Shown: one piece after another, positions 11,557 to 21,558 of the stretch | Position numbering within the stretch: the stretch's first letter is position 1 | Layout of the letters: every line of letters begins with the position of its first letter | Assembly (NCBI GenBank): GCA_030077755.1 | Contig: JAQJZZ010000005.1 | Coordinates: 868,001 to 932,000 of the forward strand | Direction of reading: 5' to 3' | DNA from: Filosporella fistucella | Lineage: Eukaryota; Ascomycota; Leotiomycetes; Helotiales | DNA length: 64,000 bases | Notes under the pieces: model-generated | Told to the model about the DNA's origin: nothing | Seen by the model: only the letters and a program-made list of their open reading frames with translations | Databases searched by the model: none | Position numbers and translations under genes: made by a program

Positions 11557-12290
11557 ATGTCTGCAACCTCTACTTGTAGCCCTATCTCTCCTGTCCAGCA
11601 CAAGGATATCCGATCTCCTTCTCTATCATACAAGCGCGATAAGGACCACGGCTCGAAATGGGCAAATGGTCAACGTCCAGTTGCTGGAGTTAAACTTAAC
11701 ATGTATGACGAGCTCGTAGGTGGCACCGAGGCCATGAGAGAGAAAGTTCGTCCGCAGAAAGTATGGAGTCAAACGTAAGCTTCTCTGCCCACCTTTAGAG
11801 AGGAACAGTACTAACTGCTCCTAGTGGCAAGTCTCATGCCAACAAGAACCCTAAGCCATTCGGCAACTATGACAGCAGTCGCGTTGTACACAAAGTCGAT
11901 GCTTTGATGGAATCGAACGATCATACTACCTCTGCCCTTTCCAAGTCTCTCCTCGAACTCCTTCCTCAACATGCCAACAACACCAACTCCGCTATCCAAA
12001 TTGCCATTCGAGAATCTGCTGAGTCGGATGTCTTGTATAGCTTTGATAACAAGGGTCCAACTCCCGGTGAGAAAGGCCGAAAGGTTGATCTTGGTGGACT
12101 CGTCGAGATGGCAGAGCAGAAATGGGTCAGTGAGCAGACCGAGAAAATCGTGAAGGGTGAATATGAGGTGTTGGATAATTTCGGAGAGAAGACTGCTCTT
12201 CCAAGAGGCAAAGGGAAGAAGTCTCCTAAGCAGAAGCGTGAGGTTGTCCCAATGGTTGTCGAGGAAGATGATGGTTTCGAGCTCATCTAA
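11557..12290 (+). CDS. Conserved-looking fungal protein of unknown function
   Basis: Two exons, 11557-11774 and 11825-12290 (50-nt intron, gtaagc..cctag, branch-like actaac), give 227 aa. The ATG at 11557 is the first in the long leader (context accATGt). The protein is hydrophilic and acidic-basic mixed, with no signal peptide or membrane segment. The N-terminal 80 residues hold a serine-rich start and a motif GVKLNMYDELVGG. The middle is helical (SKSLLELLPQH). The tail has a lysine-rich patch (RGKGKKSPKQK), possibly nuclear-targeting, and ends in an acidic EEDDGFELI. I do not recognise a family. The 3' flank carries unusual repeats. Confidence 0.75.
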
Positions 12291-12335
12291 ACCTGTTTCT
12301 CTTTGTCTTGATTCGGACGGCGTTTGAGCATGGCG

Positions 12336-12550
12336 CATGGTATAGCTTACCCTGGTATGGGGAGGATGGCTTACCCTTTCTGCTTGATATTACCTATTAG
12401 CCTTTGTATTCATGATAGGTGGTTATCGGTTTAGGTTTCCGGTTTTCGGTTTTCGGTTTATACGCATAGCCTACCCGTATAGAGCGGGGAGGATGGCAGG
12501 CGTTGGTTGCATAGCGTAGCTTACCCATGGATTGGGGAGGATAGCTTATG
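12336..12550. repeat. Three degenerate direct repeats in the 3' flank
   Basis: Three imperfect copies of a block of about 38-42 nt, with core atagcTTACCC..(spacer)..GGGGAGGATgGC, lie at 12336-12375, 12463-12500 and 12509-12550. Within each, TACCC and GGGGA can pair as a short hairpin. Between copies 1 and 2 lies a short tandem of GGTTTTC/GGTTTCC (about 12433-12460). They follow the stop at 12290 and are probably transcribed in the 3' UTR. Confidence 0.6.
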
Positions 12551-13339
12551 CTTTGGATGGTTGCGTTGCTTCATATACCTGCAGACAGATCGTGCCTGGA
12601 TGCTTGCTTTTTACTTGCTTTTAGTGATTAGCAATGAGATGAATTGTATAACAATATTTTGATAGAAAGATATGAATGTTCATCCTCGCGTAGGTAAATA
12701 TCGTGTTCGATCTCAACAAACGCTGTTAGCTTACACAGGTGTCATACTTTTGAGTTATTCCTAATAACTATTGCACATGATCCCAAGAATCTGTGCTGGG
12801 TAGAAACCGACACACGCGGAAATTTGTGTGCAATACCTGAAAAGCGGTTGCCTTCTCATCTGGTATACAAGAGTAACAAGAAGAAGCACATTTCCAGGAA
12901 TTGCTTATATAGTTACACTCTCTGAAAAACGAGTCTTTCGGTCTAAATCCTCAAGTCAACCGATTTCACTCGCAGATGTGCTGTACTTTTGTAGACTTGC
13001 GAAACTCTAGCTGCGGAAGTTTGAGCAATTGGGGCTCGTAGCGAACAAGTATGGAACAGTAGTGTAGATGAGAGAATATATGGAGCCTCTTGATATGATA
13101 AAAGAGTCTTGTTTATATAAATTTGGGAAGGGTGAACTCCCGTACCAAATGCTCTTTGAACCTCATTGCAGGTTTGTCTTGGACGAAGATGCTTCCCTCT
13201 TTCTGATTCGTTGCCTTCAAACCTTAAATTCACGTGATTGTCTACCTTGCTCGAAATAATCTCAGCCTCGACCTTTAACCTCAACCTCGCCGCCTCATCC
13301 AGAACCAAAGAAACCCATCCCCACTACAACCCGCCCACA
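12551..13339. other. Intergenic spacer; no gene seen
   Basis: About 0.8 kb of A/T-rich sequence between two plus-strand genes. Open frames here are shadows without motifs. The last 100 bases before the ATG at 13340 are C/A-rich and look like a short leader. Confidence 0.5.
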
Positions 13340-14326
13340 ATGTCTTCCCTCTCCGCCTACTTAGCATCCAAATACCTGTCTGCCGATCCCCCTTCAAACA
13401 GCGGCAAAAAACGCAAGCGCAAGACCAAAGAGCAATCTCAAGGCCTCATAATAGCAGACGACGACCTCACAGGCTTCACTTCTCAACCCACCGCTGACGA
13501 AGAAAAAGACGGTCCCTTAACTATAACATCCGGCTCAGCCGAATTCCGTAAAGCCAAAAAGAACGCATGGAAAACAGTCGGTGTACCTGCTCTGCAGCCC
13601 AGAGATGAAGAGGCAGAAGCAGCGGAACGCATAATTAGAGATGCAGCCGAGGAGACGAGAGAAAGGAATGAAGATGAGGAACCAGTTATAGAAGGAGATA
13701 GTAGTGAGATTGTGAAAATGGGAGATGGCACACATGCTGGTTTACAGAGTGCAGCGGCCGTAGCAGCACAGATGGAAAAGCGGCAGAGAGAAGAGAGAGA
13801 AGCGTGGGAAGCCGAGGAAAAAACGATGGGGAAGAAGAAAGGAGGAGGGGGCGAGGAAACGGTATACCGTGATGCGACGGGTAGGAGAATAGACATCTCT
13901 CTCCGGCGGCAAGAAGCGCGTCGCGAAGCAGACGAGAAAGCTCGGAAGGAGCGCGCAGAGAAAGAAGCGCAAAAAGGAGATGTACAACTTGCCGCTAAAG
14001 CTAAACATAGAGAAGAGCTCGACGAAGCGAGATTCATGACTTTTGCGAGGGGGGTGGAAGATGAGAATATGAATAAGGAGTTGAAGGAGGTGGAACGGTG
14101 GAATGATCCCGCGGCCGCGTTTGTGGAGAAGAAGAATAAGGGAAGAAGTGTTACGGGTAGACCGCTGTATCAGGGCGCGGCGGCGCCGAATAGGTATGGG
14201 ATTCGGCCTGGGCATAGGTGGGATGGGGTTGATAGGGGGAATGGGTGGGAGGGAGAGAGGTTCAAGGCTATTAATAGGAGGGTGAGGAATAAGGAGTTGG
14301 ATTATTCATGGCAGATGGACGAGTAA
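13340..14326 (+). CDS. CWC26: Pre-mRNA splicing factor Bud13/Cwc26 (RES complex)
   Basis: A single-exon frame of 328 aa from the ATG at 13340 (context acaATGt). An in-frame upstream ATG at 13238 would add 34 residues with no family resemblance. Family features: N-terminal MSSLSAYLASKYL, a KKRKRK basic patch, a charged middle with coiled-coil heptads (about 175-270), the signature ETVYRDATGRRID, and the C-terminal block NRYGIRPGHRWDGVDRGNG that defines Bud13. Bud13 works with Snu17/Ist3 and Pml1 in the retention-and-splicing complex on the activated spliceosome. Length suits fungal orthologues. Confident by motif. Confidence 0.92.
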   Translation: MSSLSAYLASKYLSADPPSNSGKKRKRKTKEQSQGLIIADDDLTGFTSQPTADEEKDGPLTITSGSAEFRKAKKNAWKTVGVPALQPRDEEAEAAERIIRDAAEETRERNEDEEPVIEGDSSEIVKMGDGTHAGLQSAAAVAAQMEKRQREEREAWEAEEKTMGKKKGGGGEETVYRDATGRRIDISLRRQEARREADEKARKERAEKEAQKGDVQLAAKAKHREELDEARFMTFARGVEDENMNKELKEVERWNDPAAAFVEKKNKGRSVTGRPLYQGAAAPNRYGIRPGHRWDGVDRGNGWEGERFKAINRRVRNKELDYSWQMDE

Positions 14327-14582
14327 CGGTTGGAGGGGATTTGTGAATGGGATACCCTTGAGATCATGAATTTACCAGGTCATAGATTCACGGTCTACTA
14401 CAGTGCTCTCCGCTTTTGACAAGTAACTCGTTACTTGATTCATATTTATGACCAATGCATATTCCGCAGAAACAACCTGCAGAGAAACCTTTCTTCCCTA
14501 GGTTCAATTATGATGTTTGCGCTACTGAAACCCAATTATCACCCATATTCCTCTCCACCTTCCGCAATCTCTAAGCAAGCAT

Positions 14583-16904
14583 CTATTTTGGACGCAAAAG
14601 CTTATCTGGGCCGTACTTTGAATTCTCCTTGACCATCCTGATGAACTCCTTTCTCTCTGTCTGAGTCTGTGGGTTATCTCCTACTCGGCCTGTGAACATC
14701 TTCATGAGATCCGCGATAGTGATACCGGTTGCTGGAAGGAAAGCGACAATCTCGTGTGGCTTGATTGGACCAGCACTTGGCGATTTTTGTGATGGAGGGG
14801 AGGCTGATTGCGTTAATGTATGTCCAGTGAACAAATAACAATGAAAGTATATGGTGGAACAGGAAATGAGACTCTGTCGCTCAGAGAATATAAATGGGAA
14901 GTAGTAGATATCAAATAAAATGCTTACCCGCTGGGCTACCAGCACGACTTCCGCCTGCACCAATTGAACTAGCTCGTGGAATAGGGCTGCCTGCTCTGGA
15001 CCCATTTGGTGAACCCTTATTAGTGCGAATCTTCAGAATAGTCTTTCGACCACCATCCGATCCTTCTCCGCCAGTTGCCTCACCATCGCTCATAGCACCA
15101 TTATTAGGAGAGGTAGAGGTGACGCCTATTGGGAAATTAGCTTTGAGTTTAACGATGGACGAACGACGAGGGTTCTGACCTGACATGGGTTGCGAGCCCG
15201 AAGGATTTGCGGAAATTTGACGAGACCCAGAAAGAGGAGTCGAAGTACCATGCTGATGATGCTTCTTCTTGTGCTTCTTTCTAGATGACTCGTTGCCACT
15301 TGACTCGGAAAGGTTAGGAGAGCCAGGCCGCTTCAGATTCTTGGTCTTCAATGGGTCAGAATGCTTTGGGCGACCAGACGGTGTATTGGTTCCTTTTGAT
15401 GAAGCTCCGGAAGGAAGCTTAGATTCAGCCTTTGCCTTATTCTTAGCTTCTTCGTCCTTTTTTCGATCAATCTCCTTTTGCTTTTCTTCATCCGAGGTAT
15501 CATCATCACTCTATGTCATGTTAGAAAAGCTAAAAGTTTGAGGTATGATCCTACCGATTCGGAATATGGATGATCAGAATCACTGTCATAGATGTAATTC
15601 TTCTCGCGCTTACGGATCGCCTTCTTGACACTTTTGCCCAACTTCTTGCGCTTTTCTTCTTCCTCTTCTTCCTCGTTGAGTTCTTTGTCAACCTCGGCTT
15701 CATTAGCTTGATCAAAGATGTTGGCAGCTAATTGCTCTCGCTTGAGTCTCTCTTGAGTCTCTTTAACACCTTCATCTTGTTCTGGTTCGACGGTAACCTG
15801 CTCATCATCGTCTTGAAATAGATCATCCTCCTCAAAATCAAGATCGTCCATATCTGCAACCTCTCGCTTGGCAGAATTCTTGAAGGTGTTGCTTTCTGCC
15901 TTGACCTTGTACAATGAATTTAATGTCTTTCGGGTATCTTGTGTGGCTCTCTCCATCTCACTTCTCTCTGAATCTTTCATAACCCATCTCGACTCTTTGA
16001 CCTTTTTATTCATCTTTGCTTCTACCTCTTCAATGGTGAAGGTCTTGAATTGGCCCTTTGCCGTGAATCTGTACCACTTCTCCACAGGTATCATCTTAAA
16101 GTGACCACCGTCAATCACAAATACGACATTGGTATCCGATAGAGCTGCTTCATAATTTCCAACCCAAGTATTCTTATTATCCGCGTCCTCCAAGTGCCAT
16201 GGCAATGCTTCCTCGTATTTCAAATCGGATGCCTTCTTCTGCTCCTCGGTCTTGTCGAGACGATGTACCTGTGTAGTTTTCTCGTTTCTGAAAGCTTGTG
16301 ATTTCTTCGCTGCGATAGCAGAAGCACTACTTCCAGTTGGCGCAATTTGAGCTAAATCTGCCGCTCTTTGCTTTTCCTTCTCAGCCTTCAAAATTTCTTG
16401 TCTCTCGCGCTCCTTCGAATCGACTGGTTCTGCTGCGAGATCTTCGTCCTTTACGCCCTTTCCGGGTGGTGGTTGCTTTGGGTCACGTCTGTGTAGGATG
16501 ACTGGTCTCGTAAATTCATCCTGGTCGCGTGGGTCTATATCCTTCTTCGACTGAAACTTCGCAACATGATATCTCAGACCTTCACGAAGGGCTCGTTTCG
16601 TGGTAACGAGAGGATAATCTGTAAAGCTGCCGGTAGGAGGATGGGTCCAACCACCTTGGCTGCTAGGAGGGAGTGGATATGAGCCTTGTCCGCGGGCAGG
16701 TGTTACACCACTGACTGGGTATTGATGAGGAGGTCTTTTGACAGGTGCTCCGTTTGGCTTTGGTAATGCGCCGCCTGGGGGAGGTCGTGGGATGGGCTTT
16801 TTGCGTGGTCGAAGGGGGTCTGTAGGTTTAGGTCTTCGTATGAATCTAGGCGGGCCACCATTTGGAGTGGGACCATTTGAGGATCCAGAAGGAGAGGCGC
16901 TCAT
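14583..16904 (-). CDS. TFG1: Transcription initiation factor IIF subunit alpha (Tfg1/RAP74)
   Basis: Three exons on the minus strand: 16904-15555, 15510-14928 and 14803-14583, giving 717 aa. The N-terminus is proline-rich (1-90). The TFIIF-alpha dimerisation region lies at about 95-330, with YPLVTTKRALREGLRYH, TRPVILHRRDP, a WVGNYEAAL strand and FKMIPVEKWYRF. An acidic linker (EEDDLFQDDDEQ, then an E run) and a lysine/serine-rich middle follow. The last 75 residues form the winged-helix tail (HEIVAFLPATGITIADLMKMF). It stabilises RNA polymerase II in the preinitiation complex with the beta subunit. The 44-nt first intron is very short, but phases 0 and 1 match perfectly. The end converges on the Bud13 gene with about 250 bases between. 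Confidence 0.9.
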
Positions 16905-17758
16905 GGTCGCGGTTGTTGAGAGAGTAGTCGACGGAGATAATCCGCAAGGTTATCCTGCCGTGGGAAGCAAGAATGCCCAGGTGAGGTTCACCGGCGCCTT
17001 GAGCTGTCTCTAGACTGCTAACATGAGTTGAAATGATGCGATCAATGCAGAGTTCAATTGTAGATCGTATGCCTCTACTGATCGCGTCGAGCAGATGAGC
17101 TTCAGCAGTTACGAGCAGTGTTGTCGCAAGTTGAGGGGGACAGCGCTGTGGAGTTGTTTTCCTTTGTCTTTGAGGAATGTTGCGCTGAGCAAGTAGGTAA
17201 GGTCGCGCTCTCGAAGGCTGTCATAGCCTAGAAACCGAACTAGACGAAATAGGTTAGACCCGGCAATTAATCCTTGCTTACCGCAGGAAGGAGACCTGAA
17301 TTGTCGAGATGGATGCGGCGCAACAATCAGTCAAAACCCAACAACCTCACTTTCAAGGGAGAAGGTCAATTATTGCCATCGACCCTCGGAAGCAGATCTA
17401 TCACGTGGTACTTGAATTCGAACTTTGCCCTGTAGAGAACAATGGACGGAGAGCTCCAGTTACAAATTCATTTCATCAGATCATATCACGAGGTGCTACA
17501 AATCGCAGAGCCTCAAGCCCCGAGGTGAATGTGTACCGCGCTTTAACGTCAGAAAGGCTACCAGTAAACTCGAGTTCGATTCTTCGACCCAATTGAAAAT
17601 TTCTGTCACTACAGAGCCCCTACCTAATAACGTCACTACCGTCGCGTCCCAACTCTTCGATCTTCCCGACCAAAGTTGCGCATGTTCAACACTAGTTGTA
17701 CCGACTGGTCTCTACAACATCGCATAGAGTAACTCCACGTGAGGATACCGACGTCAAG
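16905..17758. other. Divergent promoter region
   Basis: About 0.85 kb shared by TFIIF alpha (minus) and the nucleotidyltransferase (plus). An ORF at 17309-17596 starts with an ATG but has no family signature; it could be an upstream ORF. A second in-frame ATG at 17696 could extend the nucleotidyltransferase by 21 residues. Confidence 0.5.
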
Positions 17759-20700
17759 ATGTTTCCTCCTCATCAAGATCTCATGGGTGGTGGAAACCTT
17801 GAAGACCGCCTTCGTGGGCTCATTTTGAACAATGCAAATGCGCAACCACCATCTGACCCTGCCAATGGCCCAATTACATCTCACCAATTACCTCATCCAT
17901 CAATCCCAGTCCAAACCCACGGTTTAGTCGGAGGCACGAATATGGTTCCTGGAGCCTCTGAGCACAGTCAACCTCAGGTCTCTCAGAGTGAGGGCAGTTT
18001 AGGCTCACCATCGCAGGCAAAGAAGCGACCAAATCAGGCCCAAAGACGACAAATGAACTCTCAACTCTCAATTCCTATCAATTCAGGGCCCCCTCAAAAT
18101 ATCCAAGCCGGTCGTGGATCTGCTGGATTCGTCCCGTCTCCTCATTCCCCATGGCCAAATCAAAACCTTGGCAACCGGCCGCCCATGTATCAGAATCAAC
18201 ATCAACATCAAAATCAAAATCAAAGCCAAAATCAAAGGTACCCTCAGTACTCACCACGGTTCCAGAACCAAGGCCCTGGTTCTCCATATTCTCCCCGATC
18301 ACAATTCTCTCAGAGCTCTCCTCAGTCACCCATGTACCCATATCAACCAGGTCCAAGCCCACAATTTTCAACTAGACAGGGTCACCAATTCCCACAGCAG
18401 AATCAGCCCAATTCTTTTGCTCGCCCGCCTACTCAAAATCGGCAGTTGTATCAATCAGGTCCCTATAGCGGGGGTGGACGGGGAAGGCCACTCAACGGTA
18501 GCGGTGAAGAATTCTCTGCCCAAACCTCCCACCTGGACTTACTTGTAGAAGGATGTGTTCCTAATGTAGGGATTACTCTTGAAGAAGAAACGGAAAAGGA
18601 GGCTTTCAGATCCGTCGTGGAGAAGCTGTGCCAAGAAGCCATCTCTGAGTATGAGCAACAAGAACTTAAAAATGCAAACTTTGATCCAACGAGCGTCGAA
18701 CTGCATTGCTTTGGTAGCATGAAGTCTGGATTCGCCACCAAAGCTTCAGACATGGATCTTGCGCTTCTGACCCCTAAAGTTTATCCTGCTGCAGATTCAC
18801 CAGAGTCGCCAATTCCGCGTCTACTAGAGAAAAAGCTTTTAGAACATGGCTTTGGTGCTCGCCTGTTGACCAGGACAAGAGTTCCTATCATAAAGCTTTG
18901 CCAACGACCAACGGAAAAGCTACGGGCAGACCTACTTGCAGAGCGTCTTAAATGGGAGAATGGTTTCATTGCTGAAGATGAGGATGAGCCATTGCATCCT
19001 GAAGATGTTGCCGTGGATCATGAGGCCACCACACCGATCGACGAAGGCGTCCAGGATAGCCCGCAAGGAGCGGAGATTCCCAAGGATAATCCATTAGAGA
19101 GCCAAGAAATTCACGAGACTTCCAAGGAGAATTTAGTAGAGAACCAGGAAGTCTCTGAGAGCAGTGCCCAGCTACCAGAGTCAACATCAAAAAACCAGCA
19201 TGAGCATACACTTAAAACCCTAAAGCAGAAAGAGAACTGGCCGCTGGGTGACTACTACAACCTTGCCAAACGTGTCCTTCGTAAGCTCGGTGGGCGGGAC
19301 ATGACTCTAACGTCACCAGATTTAAATGAGGAAGAGGGAAAGATTTTAAATGATGTTTGTAAAGCCTTCATCTCGGGTCTTAACTCTGAACAATTGAGTT
19401 CTCGATTGCGCAGTTACCAATCTATTCGCCCCTTGTTTGACTCGTCTCTACCATACGTGCAACGCACTCTTCAAGGAGTATGGCATCAAATAGATGGAGA
19501 ACGAATGGCGATGGTTTGGGAAGATCGGCCACTTATCGAATGTCACGACAAACGCGAATATGAGTGTCGGAGTCATGTAGATGCTTGGAGAATACTTCAA
19601 GATAAGACGGGTCCTCTGATAGAAAGCTCGATATACAACAGACAATTGTATCAAGCTTCAGAAAAGTTGAAGTCCTGTTCTTCACTGCAGTTGATGTTCC
19701 TAGAACAGATTCCCCATGAGGAACCTGTGTTTTATCATAATCGAGCATGTCGGATTCTGAATGATCTCAGTGGCCGCGATGGCGTATACGAACATGTAGT
19801 CACACCTATCGTAATTGCTCATTACATCTCTGGGATTGGCAACATCCAAATTCGCGAAATTATGCAGAAGTCCAGTTATGACGGAGCTAAGTTCGGAGAT
19901 GTCTCACTGTGTCACCGAGCTCTCCAACTTGCGGTTGATTATGAGCATGGCCTGAAAGTGGATATGTTTAAAGACGAGGATAAAGACGACGTTAGGAAAT
20001 ATATCTCACGTCTACAAAGCATGACTGTCGGCGACCTCAAGAGTAAAGCTGCTCTCGAGGACGAACTGGTTGCTAAGATGCGAATCTTGCCTGATCCTAT
20101 GCAAATCTCGCCTAACAAACCTAAAGACAAGTATAAAGACCATCTTGAGTTTCCAAAATCAAATATTGGTATTCAATGCGATATCAATTTCTCGGCTCAC
20201 CTGGCAATTCATAACACATTGCTACTCCGATGCTACTCGCAAAGCGATCCGAGGGTTAAGACAATGATTTTATTCATTAAGCACTGGGCCAAGGTTCGCG
20301 GAATCAATACACCATATCGGGGCACTCTCAGCAGCTATGGTTATGTTCTTATGGTTCTTCACTACCTAGTCAACGTTGCACAGCCATTCGTTTGTCCGAA
20401 TATGCAGCTTTTCAATAAAGACCCGCCACCATATTTACCGCCAGCCGAGCTTGAAGCTCGTACAATCTGTAAGGGACGAGATGTGCGATTTTGGCGTAAT
20501 GAGACAGAGATTAAGAGTTTGGCTGACCGGAAATTGTTAAACCATAACCACGAATCTGTCGGGGCCTTACTTCGTGGGTTCTTCGAGTATTTCGCCCAAA
20601 GCGGACAAATGAGCACCGTCAATAGTCGAGGCTTTGACTGGGGCAGAGAGGTGTTAAGTCTGAGAACCAAATCGGGAATATTGACCAAGCAGGAGAAAGG

Positions 20701-21160
20701 ATGGGTGGGAGCAAAGACCGTAGTTGAGACTACGACCATTGCTGCTCCACCCACACCATCGAGCGCGAAGGCTCCTGAGTCGAGTGAGGTTCCTGAGCCT
20801 TCACCGGTCGAAGAATCGAAGGAAGTACAGACTCCCAAGACTCCAAAGACTCATATGAGGACCGTCGAAGAAACCAAAGAAATCCGCCACCGTTATCTTT
20901 TCGCCATCGAGGATCCGTTTGAGCTTGATCATAATGTTGCACGAACCGTAACACATAATGGAATCGTCAATATTAGAGATGAGTTTAGACGAGCATTGCG
21001 AATCATCAGATCTTTGGGCAAGGCGGGCGAGGGTTCTGATGGTGGATTACTCACTCCTGTCACTGATAGCAAGAAGGATAATAGCGGTCTTCAAGATTTG
21101 TTGAATCTCCTGCATGGAAGGCCAGCAATAAGCCTTGTTAAGGAAGAGCAGAAGGCTTGA
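17759..21160 (+). CDS. Cid1-type poly(A)/poly(U) nucleotidyltransferase with split catalytic domain
   Basis: A single exon of 1133 aa. I start at 17759 (gtcaagATGttt), because residues from the upstream in-frame ATG at 17696 look like leader. Residues 1-260 are low-complexity and Q/N/P/S-rich (QHQHQNQNQSQNQ). The DNA polymerase beta-type core starts with HCFGSMKSGFATKASDMDL: G319-S320 and the metal-binding pair D331/D333. The third catalytic Asp sits at about D808 (IGIQCDINFS), followed by the central domain (LFIKHWAKVRGINTPY) and the PAP-associated part (SSYGYVLMVLHYLV). So about 475 residues separate D333 and D808, against roughly 60 in yeast Cid1. The insert holds an acidic linker (430-490) and a helical block. 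It should add A or U tails to RNA 3' ends; specificity cannot be told. Confidence 0.85.
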   Translation: MFPPHQDLMGGGNLEDRLRGLILNNANAQPPSDPANGPITSHQLPHPSIPVQTHGLVGGTNMVPGASEHSQPQVSQSEGSLGSPSQAKKRPNQAQRRQMNSQLSIPINSGPPQNIQAGRGSAGFVPSPHSPWPNQNLGNRPPMYQNQHQHQNQNQSQNQRYPQYSPRFQNQGPGSPYSPRSQFSQSSPQSPMYPYQPGPSPQFSTRQGHQFPQQNQPNSFARPPTQNRQLYQSGPYSGGGRGRPLNGSGEEFSAQTSHLDLLVEGCVPNVGITLEEETEKEAFRSVVEKLCQEAISEYEQQELKNANFDPTSVELHCFGSMKSGFATKASDMDLALLTPKVYPAADSPESPIPRLLEKKLLEHGFGARLLTRTRVPIIKLCQRPTEKLRADLLAERLKWENGFIAEDEDEPLHPEDVAVDHEATTPIDEGVQDSPQGAEIPKDNPLESQEIHETSKENLVENQEVSESSAQLPESTSKNQHEHTLKTLKQKENWPLGDYYNLAKRVLRKLGGRDMTLTSPDLNEEEGKILNDVCKAFISGLNSEQLSSRLRSYQSIRPLFDSSLPYVQRTLQGVWHQIDGERMAMVWEDRPLIECHDKREYECRSHVDAWRILQDKTGPLIESSIYNRQLYQASEKLKSCSSLQLMFLEQIPHEEPVFYHNRACRILNDLSGRDGVYEHVVTPIVIAHYISGIGNIQIREIMQKSSYDGAKFGDVSLCHRALQLAVDYEHGLKVDMFKDEDKDDVRKYISRLQSMTVGDLKSKAALEDELVAKMRILPDPMQISPNKPKDKYKDHLEFPKSNIGIQCDINFSAHLAIHNTLLLRCYSQSDPRVKTMILFIKHWAKVRGINTPYRGTLSSYGYVLMVLHYLVNVAQPFVCPNMQLFNKDPPPYLPPAELEARTICKGRDVRFWRNETEIKSLADRKLLNHNHESVGALLRGFFEYFAQSGQMSTVNSRGFDWGREVLSLRTKSGILTKQEKGWVGAKTVVETTTIAAPPTPSSAKAPESSEVPEPSPVEESKEVQTPKTPKTHMRTVEETKEIRHRYLFAIEDPFELDHNVARTVTHNGIVNIRDEFRRALRIIRSLGKAGEGSDGGLLTPVTDSKKDNSGLQDLLNLLHGRPAISLVKEEQKA

Positions 21161-21558
21161 TGTGGCTGATTCACAGATGTTCATTGGGCGGCGTTATACA
21201 TTGCATGGAGGTCAGAAGGGTGAGTAAAATGGGCGCGTATTGTAGATATGAAGTATGAATTGTGCAAAAATGAGGACATGGTTACTCAGTAATGTGGCCT
21301 TCAACATTTTAGGTGCATCCTATCATTGTATATGATCGTGATACCTACACTATATGAAAGATTACTCGCCCCGACTCTCCACTGCCTGGAAAGTCAGATT
21401 GTTTACTACCTTCTCCTGCCTCCCACAGAGAGTCGCTGCTTCGTAATCCTGCATTTGGTTCCAAATCCAGATTCCATCATTGGCTTTGAATCAATGCCTT
21501 CATATATTCTACCTAACCTTCTTGATTATCGTTTTCCAGCCTCATCCATTCTCTCTCA
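21161..21558. other. Convergent 3' spacer
   Basis: About 0.4 kb between the stop of the nucleotidyltransferase (plus) and the stop of the K+ channel (minus). It is T/C-rich. No gene or repeat seen. Confidence 0.5.

Noticed and set aside
13483..14037. Long minus-strand open frame (184 codons) rich in Ser and Leu
   Set aside because: It lies wholly antisense to the Bud13 gene, whose Glu/Arg/Lys-rich codons create open frames on the other strand; no motif of its own.
17309..17596. 95-codon plus-strand frame as a separate small gene
   Set aside because: No family signature, and it sits in the divergent promoter region; at most an upstream ORF of the nucleotidyltransferase.
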